Assembly (NCBI GenBank): GCA_016204155.1
Contig: JACQLG010000028.1
Coordinates: 1 to 9,960, forward strand
From: Candidatus Niyogiibacteriota bacterium
GTDB lineage: Bacteria > Patescibacteriota > Minisyncoccia > 1-14-0-10-42-19
Reading direction: 5' to 3'
Length of the DNA stretch: 9,960 nt
A program made the position numbers and the translations under genes. Every line of letters begins with the position of its first letter. Positions within the stretch are counted from its first letter, which is position 1. Below are positions 1-7,073 of the stretch, piece after piece. The notes beneath the pieces were generated by a model, which saw only the letters and a list, made by a program, of their open reading frames with translations, had not been told where the DNA came from and made no database searches.

Positions 1-1072
1 AAAGAGGATTTTTTATTGAGATGAATGTATGCTGATGATCAGGGTATAGCCGATGGAGGCTTCTCGCCATGAAAAAAATAAGAACGCCGGACATACCAAA
101 CGCAACCGCTCCCACAAAACTGATAATCTCCAGGAATTGAGAAATGCCGAACAGAAATAAAAGAAACGGCGGTACGCCCGTAAGAAGCCACGAAATCATT
201 TTCTTTCTTCCATAATCAAGCCGAAAAATATTTTGCATATCGGAGCCAAGCGCAAGAAAAGACGTAAATACCGCAAGAAATCCGATTGCCGCTCCGAGCG
301 CAATAACAAAAGCGCCGACGGCATTCCCGATCCCAACGAGTGCATCATCCGTAGTAGCACTGCCCGTCACGCCAACAATAGAAAAAATAAAAATCGCATA
401 CAGCACCGCCGAGATAGCCATGCTCCAGACAATGACCCGACGGAGCGCGCCGAGCCCAAGCGGTTTTATAATATCGCTTGTTTCCGGGATCGCCGCGATT
501 CCCCCGAACGCAAAAACAAAAACACCGTACGGTAAAAACCAAAAAGCGGAGGAACCGAGGCCGCGAAATACCGACATATCAATATGAGAAAAAAGGATGC
601 TTGACAAAAAGACGACAAAAAGAAGAAGCGGAATCGTAAGATAAAAATTAATCACGCCTATTTTTCTGAAATCAAAAGCGGCAAGAATATTTCCAATAAC
701 AAAAAAGATGACTCCCCACCAGAATGCTGACACAACAGGCATCAACGCATTGAGAAAAATACCTCCCAAAACGCCATAGGCAAGAAGCGCTCCATAATAT
801 CCGACAATAATCATTATAAACGCGAGGCGTTCGGCATGTTTCCCTAAAAGTTCGCGCGCAAACCCAGTGAAACGTTCGGGCTTGCGTGAAAAAAAGGCAA
901 TCTCCGCAAACCACATTTGGAGCACAAGCATAAGGGCAAATGCAACACCGAAATGAAGAATCCCCCACCACACGCCCGCGCGCGCAACTGCTGCGGGCAT
1001 TGCAAAAATCCCCGCCCCGACAATCAACCCGAGCATCATCCCGATTCCTTTTGAATACAAAGAAAAGCGCAT
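1..1072 (-). CDS. Amino-acid permease, aromatic amino acid transporter-like (3' end beyond window)
   Basis: Integral membrane protein, probably a proton- or sodium-coupled amino-acid importer. The frame is open for 357 codons from ATG 1072 to the left edge, so the C-terminus is missing. An in-frame TAG at 1090-1088 fixes the start. Residues 9-32 form a glycine-rich first helix with an IVGAGIFAMPAAVARAG motif. This matches the unwound TM1 substrate/ion site of the APC-fold HAAAP (tryptophan/tyrosine permease) family. About ten hydrophobic helices follow, near 40-60, 84-110, 115-132, 140-161, 178-195, 213-235, 248-276, 293-309 and 313-335. An AFGGIAAIPE motif lies at 188-197. There is no SD; a TACAAT -10-like box at 1085-1080 sits so close that the mRNA may be nearly leaderless. 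It lies behind the terminator of the sigma gene, so it is probably a separate unit. The family is fairly sure; the substrate is not, and general APC permeases are the alternative. Confidence 0.75.
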   Translation of the reverse strand, partial: MRFSLYSKGIGMMLGLIVGAGIFAMPAAVARAGVWWGILHFGVAFALMLVLQMWFAEIAFFSRKPERFTGFARELLGKHAERLAFIMIIVGYYGALLAYGVLGGIFLNALMPVVSAFWWGVIFFVIGNILAAFDFRKIGVINFYLTIPLLLFVVFLSSILFSHIDMSVFRGLGSSAFWFLPYGVFVFAFGGIAAIPETSDIIKPLGLGALRRVIVWSMAISAVLYAIFIFSIVGVTGSATTDDALVGIGNAVGAFVIALGAAIGFLAVFTSFLALGSDMQNIFRLDYGRKKMISWLLTGVPPFLLFLFGISQFLEIISFVGAVAFGMSGVLIFFMARSLHRLYPDHQHTFISIKNPL

Positions 1073-1108
1073 TATCTTTATTGTACACTACAAATCTCTC
1101 CAAAAATA

Positions 1109-1132
1109 ATTCCCGCACAAAAGTGCGGGAAT
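1109..1132 (-). terminator. Intrinsic terminator of the tsaC-glyA-folD-sigma unit
   Basis: A perfect 10-bp stem (ATTCCCGCAC / GTGCGGGAAT) closes a 4-nt loop. On the minus strand it is followed by TATTTTT. It lies 26 nt past the stop codon of the sigma gene. The plus strand has no T tract after the hairpin, so it acts on minus-strand transcripts. Confidence 0.85.
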
Positions 1133-1157
1133 GCAATTATAAAGATAGTTTATATTT

Positions 1158-2246
1158 TCAGGAAACTAAAAACTGGCGGAGTTCCTTGTGATGTTCATGT
1201 AATTTCCGAAGAGCAGCTCCTTCAATCTGCCGGATCCGTTCGCGGGTCAAATTGTACTCTTTTCCAATCTCATCAAGCGTTTCCGGTTCGTTCCCGTTTA
1301 GACCGAACCGGCGAACCACAACAGCCCGCGCTCTCTCGTCTAATTCCGCTAACGCGTCCGATAACGCTTTTTTTAGTTCCTGCTGCGCGATCATTTCATC
1401 GACCGGCGTCTTAGTATCAACTACCAAATCAAGGTACGTTACACTTCCGCCATCCGTATACGTTTTTTCGTCCAATGAAGATTCGCGATAACTAAGATTC
1501 TGAAGAATGGCCCGCACCAGCGGCACGGAAATTTTTGCATGCCTTGCTATTTTGTCATAGCTCGGCGTTTCCCCATCTGCGCTCAACGCATCGCGTATAG
1601 CAAAGACTCTTTTTGCCTTTTCAACAACATGCACGGGGACGCGCACTCCGCGGCTCTGATCATAAATAGCGCGCGATATCGCCTGTTTGATCCACCATGT
1701 TGCATAGGTGGAAAATTTAAATCCTTTTGTATGATCAAACCTGCTCACTGCTTTCATCAAACCGATATTCCCCTGCTGAATAAGATCTAAAAACGGCAGT
1801 CCCTTACCCCTTTCTTTGTTCGCAAATAGTACCGCCAGACGCAAATTTTTTTCAAAAAATTCACGCTCTGCGCGCTCCGCAAAAGCCGTATACGCCTTTT
1901 GAAGTATCGCGATCCTTTTCTTCTGTCGTAATCCTGTTGCACCGCGCTTTTTTACAAGCGCCTTCAACTGCGCCTCCAACTGTTTTGCGCGTCTATATGC
2001 ATTCTCTATCTTTACCGCAAGACGCTTCTCATCCCGCTCATTCAGAACATCTATTCGGCTTACGTCCTTAAAATATGCGTGCAGAAGGCGTAATTCTTCC
2101 GACGGAAGATATTTTCCTTCAGAAAAATGATCTTCCGTGTCTTCGCCAAAGCCGTCTTTAAGAAAAAATTCTTCGTCAAATACTATATCGTCTACTATAT
2201 CGTCATCTCCTTTCTCAATAACCGCAAAAGGTGTTCTATACTCCAT
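1158..2246 (-). CDS. rpoD: Primary (RpoD/SigA-type) RNA polymerase sigma factor
   Basis: Housekeeping sigma-70 subunit that directs RNA polymerase to -35/-10 promoters; 362 aa, close to the 371 aa of Bacillus SigA. Region 1.1 is absent; instead residues 11-45 are strongly acidic (EKGDDDIVDD). Region 1.2 is about 52-90. A basic linker rich in K/R spans 95-130. Region 2 carries the signature DLIQQGNIGLMKAV (154-167) and the -10-binding helix FKFSTYATWWIKQAI (176-190). Region 3 is about 205-275. Region 4.2 has the helix-turn-helix TLDEIGKEYNLTRERIRQIE (323-342) with the RERIRQ -35 contacts intact. Departures include VRVPVHV in place of IRIPVHM, and Ser191 at the position usually held by Thr in the -10 helix. 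The start is fixed by a strong SD, AAGGAGG at 2260-2254, 7 nt upstream. It is the last gene before the terminator at 1109-1132 and has its own promoter candidate. In many bacteria rpoD sits beside dnaG, which is not the case here. Confidence 0.95.
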   Translation of the reverse strand: MEYRTPFAVIEKGDDDIVDDIVFDEEFFLKDGFGEDTEDHFSEGKYLPSEELRLLHAYFKDVSRIDVLNERDEKRLAVKIENAYRRAKQLEAQLKALVKKRGATGLRQKKRIAILQKAYTAFAERAEREFFEKNLRLAVLFANKERGKGLPFLDLIQQGNIGLMKAVSRFDHTKGFKFSTYATWWIKQAISRAIYDQSRGVRVPVHVVEKAKRVFAIRDALSADGETPSYDKIARHAKISVPLVRAILQNLSYRESSLDEKTYTDGGSVTYLDLVVDTKTPVDEMIAQQELKKALSDALAELDERARAVVVRRFGLNGNEPETLDEIGKEYNLTRERIRQIEGAALRKLHEHHKELRQFLVS

Positions 2247-2284
2247 ATCCTTCCCTCCTTTGTTTTGTAAAGAAGTTATTCACC

Positions 2285-2313
2285 AATATACCATAGAAGC
2301 ATAAAAAATGCAA
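2285..2313 (-). promoter_or_regulatory. Candidate promoter of the sigma factor gene (extended -10)
   Basis: On the minus strand, a weak -35 (TTGCAT, 2313-2308) is followed by a 17-nt spacer ending in TGG and a -10 TATATT (2290-2285). TGGTATATT is an extended -10, which compensates for the poor -35. The start would fall near 2278, giving a 5' leader of about 32 nt that holds the SD. The -35 begins just past the folD stop codon. Confidence 0.5.
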
Positions 2314-2316
2314 GAC

Positions 2317-3189
2317 TTACAATGATTGCTGTCTTCGTTTTGCTAGAAGATAGACATTGAAAAGAACATAAGCAACCAATAGCGGCCCTACGCCGTCAGG
2401 CACTGGCGTAATATACGATGCTTTCTTGGAAACGCTTTCAAAATCCACATTTCCAACAAGTTTTCCGTCTACTCTGAAATTACCTGCATCAATGACTATC
2501 ACCCCTTCTTTCACCATATCTCCTGTAATGACGTTCGGCGCATCTGGTATCCCAGCAATAATAATATCGGCAATCCGGTAAAGCTCTGCGGGATTTGGCG
2601 TATTTTTTGTAATAACTATGGGGCCGACATCTTCATCCGGCCGTTTAAACCATGTATCTATCGCGCTTCCTATCAACTTTCCTCTTCCTGCGATCACAAT
2701 CCGTTTCTTTTTATAATCGATTTTGTATGCTTCAAAAATCCTTCTTACTGCAGATACTGGCGGAGGCCAAACCATCTCATTCATGTGGCGAAAATCTTCA
2801 CCCATCGCTTTCCCCGAAAGAACATCAACGTCTTTTTCAACAGGAATGCAATTCAAAACCTTTTGACGGTCCTGGTAACTAAGACCCGGGATTGGTAATT
2901 GAACAATAATGCCGTCTACATCGGGATTATCTCCTGCCTTTTTTACTTCTTTCTCCAATTCTTCTTTGCCGATGTATCCGAATTCCTGAATTCCAACCTC
3001 TATGCCGATTTTTTCTGCCGACCTGCTCTTTTGATGAATAAAATTAAGCGTCGGAGTATCAACTTTTTCTTCGCCGCTCGCAATAAAAAAAATGAGAAGC
3101 TTCGGCTTTCTGGGAAGCGCGGCTATTTTCATTTTCAAATCATCCAGAATTTCGTCTGCTAATTTTTTCCCGTCTAATAATATCGCCAT
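2317..3189 (-). CDS. folD: FolD: methylene-THF dehydrogenase / methenyl-THF cyclohydrolase, divergent
   Basis: Cytosolic one-carbon enzyme that interconverts 5,10-methylene-THF, methenyl-THF and 10-formyl-THF with NAD(P). At 290 aa it is of normal family length and covers both domains. Conserved points include VDGIIVQLPIP (91-101, active-site Gln97), KDVD (119-122, Asp122), the Rossmann loop GRGKLIG (168-174) and ITPVPDGVGP (260-269). Lys54 of the YxxxK motif is kept, but its tyrosine is Phe50. Other usual residues differ. PCTP is replaced by PPPV (142-145), the Ser of GRS is Gly170, PGGVGP is PDGVGP, and DVDG is DVDV. Both half-reactions may therefore be altered, although Lys54, Gln97 and Asp122 argue for an active enzyme. 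The start follows GAGGA (3200-3196) at 6-nt spacing. It lies 60 nt after glyA, whose product supplies its methylene-THF substrate. Confidence 0.88.
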   Translation of the reverse strand: MAILLDGKKLADEILDDLKMKIAALPRKPKLLIFFIASGEEKVDTPTLNFIHQKSRSAEKIGIEVGIQEFGYIGKEELEKEVKKAGDNPDVDGIIVQLPIPGLSYQDRQKVLNCIPVEKDVDVLSGKAMGEDFRHMNEMVWPPPVSAVRRIFEAYKIDYKKKRIVIAGRGKLIGSAIDTWFKRPDEDVGPIVITKNTPNPAELYRIADIIIAGIPDAPNVITGDMVKEGVIVIDAGNFRVDGKLVGNVDFESVSKKASYITPVPDGVGPLLVAYVLFNVYLLAKRRQQSL

Positions 3190-3224
3190 ATTATATCCTC
3201 TTCTTAAAGTAATAATTCAGGGTT

Positions 3225-3253
3225 ATCATACGATAAAAAATTTTATATTTCAA
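3225..3253 (-). promoter_or_regulatory. Candidate sigma-70 promoter for folD (and the sigma gene)
   Basis: On the minus strand, TTGAAA (3253-3248), a 17-nt A/T spacer and TATGAT (3230-3225) give 5/6 matches in each hexamer at the ideal spacing. The -35 overlaps the glyA stop codon. Transcription would start near 3218, about 29 nt upstream of the folD ATG. It would let folD and the sigma gene be expressed separately from tsaC-glyA. Confidence 0.5.
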
Positions 3254-4476
3254 GGAGTTGGGAATTTTTTTACGAACTTCTTTACGCGCGCTTTCATTAT
3301 TTCCGGCCGAATCCGCTCCATCAATATATCATCTATCATTTCGGAAATCGCGCGCATTTCTTTCTCTCTCATGCCTCTTGTGGTTACTGCGGGCGTTCCT
3401 ATGCGGATGCCTGACGGATCCATGGGCTTGCGTGTGTCATACGGAATTCCATTTTTATTAACCGTAATGCCTGCGTGTTCCAAAAGATTCTGCGCATCAT
3501 TCCCTGACATTCCCTTTTTTGTAACATCAATCAAAAACAAATGATTATCGGTTCCGCCGGTAATAATCGCGTATCCTTTTGCTTTCAAGAATCCTGCCAA
3601 TGCTTTGGCGTTTTGCACGATTTGACGCACGTATATTTTAAAGGATGGCCGCATCGCTTCATTCAAAGCAACCGCAATTGCCGCAGTTTGATGGTCATGC
3701 GGCCCTCCCTGTCCTGCGGGAAATACTGATTTATTTATTTCTTTCTCAAATTCTTTTTTAAAAAGAATAAGAGCGCCTCTGGTGCCCCGAAGCGTTTTGT
3801 GGGTCGTCGTTGTTACGATATCGGCATACGGAAATGGCGAAGGATGAATGCCTCCTGCAATAAGCCCCGCGATATGAGCCATATCAACCATAAGATACGC
3901 GCCTACTGTATCGGCGATTTTTCTAAATTTTTTAAAATCAATGATCCGGGAATACGCAGAAGCGCCAGCGACAATAAGACGCGGTTTTTCTTTTTTTGCA
4001 AGTTCCATAATAGCATCGTACTCAAAACGATGCGTGCTGGAATCTACCGGATAATGAACCCATGTCCATATTTTTGACGTATGGCTTACAGGCGCGCCAT
4101 GCGTAAGATGCCCGCCGTGAGAAAGCTCCTGGCCCATAATTTTTTCTCCGAGCGGAACAAGCGCAAAATACGCCCAAAAATTTGCGGCAGCGCCCGAGAG
4201 CGCCTGCACATTCACCCCCCATTTTTTTGGAGAAAGTTTATAGAGCTTTAACGCACGATTCTGAGTCAGTTGTTCTAATGTATCTACAACTTCATTTCCT
4301 GCATAATACCGCTTGCCGGGATAGCCTTCTGAATATTTATTGCAAAATACAGACCCTATCGCTTCCCGCCCGTTTTGAGACACGAAATTTTCTGACGCGA
4401 TTAAATTAATAGTGTCTTTCTGGCGTCTTTCCTCTTCTTTTATTAACTTGCCAACTTCTTTATCTTTATCTTTCAT
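3250..4476 (-). CDS. glyA: Serine hydroxymethyltransferase
   Basis: PLP enzyme that converts serine and THF to glycine and 5,10-methylene-THF, the main entry of one-carbon units. At 408 aa it is slightly shorter than the 417-aa E. coli enzyme, with full core domains. Motifs seen are NLIASEN (24-30), GYPGKRYYAGN (51-61), SHGGHLTHG (119-127) and DMAHIAGLIAGG (198-209). The PLP-lysine signature VTTTTHKTLRG (221-231) places the Schiff-base lysine at Lys227. FPAGQGGPHDHQTA (252-265) and SGIRIGTPAVTTRG (355-368) follow. The usual GPRGG after the signature reads GTRGA. The start is set by AGGAG (4490-4486), 9 nt upstream and inside the last codons of tsaC. With only 5 nt between the genes, this implies co-transcription and probably coupled translation. 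The downstream folD uses its product. Confidence 0.97.
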   Translation of the reverse strand: MKDKDKEVGKLIKEEERRQKDTINLIASENFVSQNGREAIGSVFCNKYSEGYPGKRYYAGNEVVDTLEQLTQNRALKLYKLSPKKWGVNVQALSGAAANFWAYFALVPLGEKIMGQELSHGGHLTHGAPVSHTSKIWTWVHYPVDSSTHRFEYDAIMELAKKEKPRLIVAGASAYSRIIDFKKFRKIADTVGAYLMVDMAHIAGLIAGGIHPSPFPYADIVTTTTHKTLRGTRGALILFKKEFEKEINKSVFPAGQGGPHDHQTAAIAVALNEAMRPSFKIYVRQIVQNAKALAGFLKAKGYAIITGGTDNHLFLIDVTKKGMSGNDAQNLLEHAGITVNKNGIPYDTRKPMDPSGIRIGTPAVTTRGMREKEMRAISEMIDDILMERIRPEIMKARVKKFVKKFPTP

Positions 4477-4481
4477 AATCT

Positions 4482-5171
4482 TTATCTCCTCTCTTTAATA
4501 TACCTGCTATACAAAAATGGACGAAATGCTTCTCGCTCCACAGCGCCCTCCCGAAGCGTCACCGGAGGCCAGACAGTACAATCCAGCACCGTCGACGGTT
4601 TTGAGTCAGGCAGTTTTCCCGCATCAATAATAAGATCCGGCTTGAACGGGAATTTCTCAAATGCACGGATTACATCTTTGCTGTCCGTATAGGGCCCTCT
4701 TCCTGTTACATTGGCCGATGTCCCGGTAAGCGCAAAGTTATAGGCCTTCAAAACCTGAAGGACAAACGGATGGTCAGGAATGCGAACACCGACGCCGTAT
4801 CCTTTTTTTGCATTCGCAATATCATTATTCGGGCCTGAAAGGATGGAAGGAGAAATCCATCCGCGCGCGGGAAGAACGCATGTAACCTTCCCTGGCCAAA
4901 TTTCGCCCAAAAACTCTCCTACGCGCGCATCAGCCACATATGCTATATTTGTAAGTGATTCGGCCGAATGCACAAAAACCGACAAGGGCTTATCTTTCGG
5001 CCTGCTCTTAATCACAAAAACCTTCTCAAGCGCTTGTTCATTATCAATGCCTGCCGCAAGCCCGTAGACCGTATCAGTCGGCAAGACAACCGTGCCTCCA
5101 AATTTAAGCACCCTCGTTACCTCAAACAGGCATGCTTGCTCGGTTTCTTTTGATAATACGATGTGCTTCAT
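4482..5171 (-). CDS. tsaC: L-threonylcarbamoyladenylate synthase (TsaC/Sua5/YrdC family)
   Basis: Makes threonylcarbamoyl-AMP from threonine, bicarbonate and ATP, the first step of the t6A37 modification of ANN-decoding tRNAs. The product is 229 aa, a single YrdC domain plus a short tail and no full Sua5 domain. Motifs seen are LPTDTVYGLAA (30-40), the K-x-R nucleotide site KSRPKDKP (55-62), WPGKVT (92-97), and the S-x-N site TGTSANVTG (149-157). A KPSTVLD strand (191-197) and LREGA (206-210) follow. The frame runs back to 5309, but that would add 46 residues unlike the family and overlap the divergent gene. ATG 5171 matches the usual N-terminus and lies about 20 nt after a TGGTAGAAT extended -10. 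No clear SD is visible. It is first in the unit leading to glyA. TsaB, TsaD and TsaE are not in the window. Confidence 0.93.
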   Translation of the reverse strand: MKHIVLSKETEQACLFEVTRVLKFGGTVVLPTDTVYGLAAGIDNEQALEKVFVIKSRPKDKPLSVFVHSAESLTNIAYVADARVGEFLGEIWPGKVTCVLPARGWISPSILSGPNNDIANAKKGYGVGVRIPDHPFVLQVLKAYNFALTGTSANVTGRGPYTDSKDVIRAFEKFPFKPDLIIDAGKLPDSKPSTVLDCTVWPPVTLREGAVEREAFRPFLYSRYIKERR

Positions 5172-5182
5172 TGACTTTATTT

Positions 5183-5261
5183 GTAACAGAAAAAAAGGCA
5201 TTCTACCAGACCATATGTATTGGCATATGAGAATATCGACAAGCATAAAAATTTCTGTTAC
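5183..5261. promoter_or_regulatory. Divergent control region with nested inverted repeats
   Basis: This lies between tsaC (minus) and the GlmU-like gene (plus). An outer perfect 10-bp inverted repeat (GTAACAGAAA 5183-5192; TTTCTGTTAC 5252-5261) surrounds a 5-bp pair (ATTCT 5200-5204; AGAAT 5230-5234). That in turn surrounds two CATATG palindromes (5212-5217 and 5224-5229). The three pairs share nearly the same centre, about 5217-5222. On the minus strand, TGGTAGAAT (5208-5200) is an extended -10 for tsaC. On the plus strand, TTGGCA (5220-5225), 18 nt, then CATAAA (5244-5249) is a weak promoter candidate for the GlmU-like gene. The repeats overlap both promoters, as an operator would. Confidence 0.4.
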
Positions 5262-5286
5262 GCTATCAAAGAAGAAATTTTCTTTA

Positions 5287-5293
5287 AAAGGAG
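5287..5293 (+). promoter_or_regulatory. Ribosome binding site that fixes the start of the GlmU-like gene
   Basis: AAAGGAG lies 7 nt before ATG 5301. The open frame extends upstream to a TTG at 5220, but that start has no SD and its 27 extra residues resemble nothing in the family. Confidence 0.85.
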
Positions 5294-5300
5294 TACTGCA

Positions 5301-5975
5301 ATGGAACATTCGGAATTGCTTCTTCTTTACAAAAATATGATAACACTAAGACGGATTGCATTTGCATACGGCATCAACCCGAATAATTTTGTTGATATGG
5401 ATACAGTTTATGTTTCATCTCTTGATGGCACGTATGACATTAAAATCGGGGAAGGAAGTATTATTGCGCCCTACGTATGCTTTTACGGGAAAGTTGTTAT
5501 TGGGAAAGATACGTTCATTGGCCCATTCATCGAACTATACAACGTGAGTATCGGGGATAGATGCGAAATCGGGCGTCCGCAAATTATTGACACGAATATC
5601 GGGGATGATGCGAGAATAGGAAAGTTTGCGGAAATGAAAAACGTTAAAAAAATAGGTAAAAACTTCCATGCCTTGCACTCGTCTTATCTTGGCGATGTAG
5701 AAGAAATTGGGGATGATGTGAATATTGCCGCCAACACCGTCACTGCTAATTTTGACGGAACGCCGATTAAAAATAAAACTATCATTGGAAATCGTGTCGA
5801 AACAGGCATTAATTCGAGTCTCGTTTCGAGAAAAGATAAAACTAAAAAGAATGAGCCCGGATTGCTTATCATCGGCGATGACGTAACTATCGGCGCAAAT
5901 GCGATTATCACAAAAGATGTGCCTCCGGGCGTAACGGTGATAGGACTAAATAAAATTCTCGAAAAAAAAGATTAA
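5301..5975 (+). CDS. Stand-alone hexapeptide-repeat acyltransferase, GlmU C-terminal-like
   Basis: Predicted left-handed beta-helix N-acetyltransferase, 224 aa. Hexapeptide repeats of the [IV]G-x(4) type run through 48-110, 117-170 and 188-210. Residues 126-163 closely parallel the acetyltransferase active site of GlmU. His126 in HSSYLGD aligns with the catalytic His, Tyr129 with the Tyr of TYLGD, Asn141 with VNIGAG (here VNIAAN), and NFDG (150-153) with NYDG, followed by KTIIG. The N-terminal uridylyltransferase domain of bifunctional GlmU (about 456 aa) is wholly absent. The first 45 residues are instead a short helical lead-in. It most likely acetylates glucosamine-1-phosphate or a related amino sugar using acetyl-CoA; another sugar or nucleotide-sugar substrate is possible. 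It is the only plus-strand gene, diverging from tsaC and converging on yvcK-glmS. That context favours UDP-GlcNAc synthesis. It ends at a strong terminator. Confidence 0.85.
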   Translation: MEHSELLLLYKNMITLRRIAFAYGINPNNFVDMDTVYVSSLDGTYDIKIGEGSIIAPYVCFYGKVVIGKDTFIGPFIELYNVSIGDRCEIGRPQIIDTNIGDDARIGKFAEMKNVKKIGKNFHALHSSYLGDVEEIGDDVNIAANTVTANFDGTPIKNKTIIGNRVETGINSSLVSRKDKTKKNEPGLLIIGDDVTIGANAIITKDVPPGVTVIGLNKILEKKD

Positions 5976-5979
5976 ATTA

Positions 5980-6019
5980 AAAAGCCGCTCTGTGCCCTTG
6001 GAGTGGCTTTTATTTTTTA
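5980..6019. terminator. Bidirectional intrinsic terminator between convergent genes
   Basis: An 11-bp stem with one G-U pair (AAAAGCCGCTC 5980-5990; GAGTGGCTTTT 6001-6011) closes a 10-nt loop. On the plus strand it is followed by ATTTTTTAT. On the minus strand it is followed by an AT-rich run ending in eight T (the A run at 5962-5969). It can end both the GlmU-like gene and yvcK. Confidence 0.85.
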
Positions 6020-6043
6020 TATTGAAATTTTAATATTTGAAAA

Positions 6044-7036
6044 TCACCACCTCACTCGTTCCGTTAATTTATAGATGGTTTCTGCGAGTTTTTTCGTATC
6101 ATGCCTCACAAACCCACCCGGCCGCAGGAGCGGTGCATGGATTATTTTAAAATTCCTGCGGTATCCCGGCTTCATCCGTTCAAAATAATTATCAATAAGA
6201 TATGCCTGTTCTTTACGGTATTTTTTAAGTACATTCTCCTGCGGCTTTGCGGTATTTACAAGGATAGCATTAAAGAAACCCGGCTCTAAATAATCTTCAA
6301 GCGTACGCAGAAAATCATGCGCTACAAATCCGTGCGTCTCGCCGAATTTCGTCATAAGATTCATTACATAGAGTTTTCGCGCTTTTGTTTCCAGAAGCGC
6401 CTTATGGACTCCCGCGACCAGAAGATTGGGAATGATGCTCGTGTAGAGATCGCCGGGGCCAATCACGATAAGATCTGCGCGCTTGATCGCGCGTACCGCT
6501 TTGATATTTGCGCGCGCTTTCGGCTCAAGCCAAACGCGATTAATCCTAAGCGTCCCGTCGTGCTTCGGAATATCAATATTCGTCTCGCCTTGAATAATTG
6601 TTCCGTCCTCAAGTTCCGCAAAAAGCCGCACGTCAGAAAACGTAACGGGAATGACCTGGTTATCATGAATATCCAGTAATTCAGATGCCTTTTCAACCGC
6701 TCGTTCAAAACTGCCGGTCGTGCGCTCAAGCGCCGTCAAAATCAAATTACCGAAACTATGACCGTTCACCCCTCCTTCGCGGAACCGATAGGTAAAAAGT
6801 TTCGCCAAAAATTCATCCTCTTGAGGAGAAAGCGCAACGAGCGCGCGCCGGACGTCGCCAGCGGGGAGCATACCGAACTCTTCGCGCAAAAGCCCTGTGG
6901 ATCCCCCATCATCGGCCATGGAAATAATAGCGGAAAGCATTACCGGATATTTTTTAAGACCGGCAAGAACAGTGTACGTTCCTGTTCCCCCGCCAATGAC
7001 GACCACATGCTTTTTCTTTGATGCATCTTTTTTCAT
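6044..7036 (-). CDS. yvcK: YvcK/GlmR family protein (UPF0052, CofD-like fold)
   Basis: Rossmann-like protein of the YvcK family, 330 aa, full length. Motifs in order are VVVIGGGTGTYTVLAGLK (11-28), MADDGGSTGLLR (40-51), LPAGDVRRAL (57-66), NGHSFGNLIL (91-100), GPGDLYTSIIPNLL (193-206) and a late VRHD (310-313 region). In Bacillus subtilis this protein (now GlmR) binds UDP-GlcNAc, is needed on gluconeogenic carbon sources, and activates GlmS. No phosphotransferase activity is known, unlike true CofD. The gene starts 42 nt after the glmS stop with no terminator between, so it is probably co-transcribed with glmS. That is a context different from the rapZ-yvcK-whiA group of Firmicutes. No SD precedes ATG 7036; the gap is filled by an 8-bp tandem repeat. 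The function is inferred from family and context. Confidence 0.92.
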   Translation of the reverse strand: MKKDASKKKHVVVIGGGTGTYTVLAGLKKYPVMLSAIISMADDGGSTGLLREEFGMLPAGDVRRALVALSPQEDEFLAKLFTYRFREGGVNGHSFGNLILTALERTTGSFERAVEKASELLDIHDNQVIPVTFSDVRLFAELEDGTIIQGETNIDIPKHDGTLRINRVWLEPKARANIKAVRAIKRADLIVIGPGDLYTSIIPNLLVAGVHKALLETKARKLYVMNLMTKFGETHGFVAHDFLRTLEDYLEPGFFNAILVNTAKPQENVLKKYRKEQAYLIDNYFERMKPGYRRNFKIIHAPLLRPGGFVRHDTKKLAETIYKLTERVRW

Positions 7037-7041
7037 AAGAC

Positions 7042-7073
7042 AAGTGACTAAGTAACTTAGTAACTAAATGACT
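7042..7073. repeat. Four imperfect 8-bp tandem repeats in the glmS-yvcK gap
   Basis: Consecutive 8-mers AAGTGACT, AAGTAACT, TAGTAACT and AAATGACT fill almost the whole gap between the glmS stop and the yvcK start. Within them, 7047-7061 is a perfect 7+1+7 dyad (ACTAAGT-A-ACTTAGT). The repeat lies where the yvcK ribosome site should be. Confidence 0.7.

Noticed and set aside
233..535. Plus-strand reading frame over the permease gene
   Set aside because: It is rich in Arg, Lys and Asn with no recognisable fold, opposite a frame that encodes a clear membrane protein open through the whole stretch.
672..1136. Minus-strand 154-codon frame overlapping the permease
   Set aside because: Very Cys/Arg rich and out of frame with the permease, which shows family motifs across the same bases.
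3226..3239. Hairpin TTATCATACGATAA as a terminator between glyA and folD
   Set aside because: Only a 5-bp A/T-rich stem with no T tract on its minus-strand exit; the bases are better explained as the folD promoter.
5172..5309. A 46-residue N-terminal extension of TsaC starting at ATG 5309
   Set aside because: It overlaps the start and SD of the divergent gene, resembles no family N-terminus, and lies upstream of the best -10 box.
6044..7036. CofD (2-phospho-L-lactate transferase) as the identity of the YvcK protein
   Set aside because: The motif set and the glmS context fit the YvcK/UPF0052 branch; F420 synthesis genes are absent from the window.
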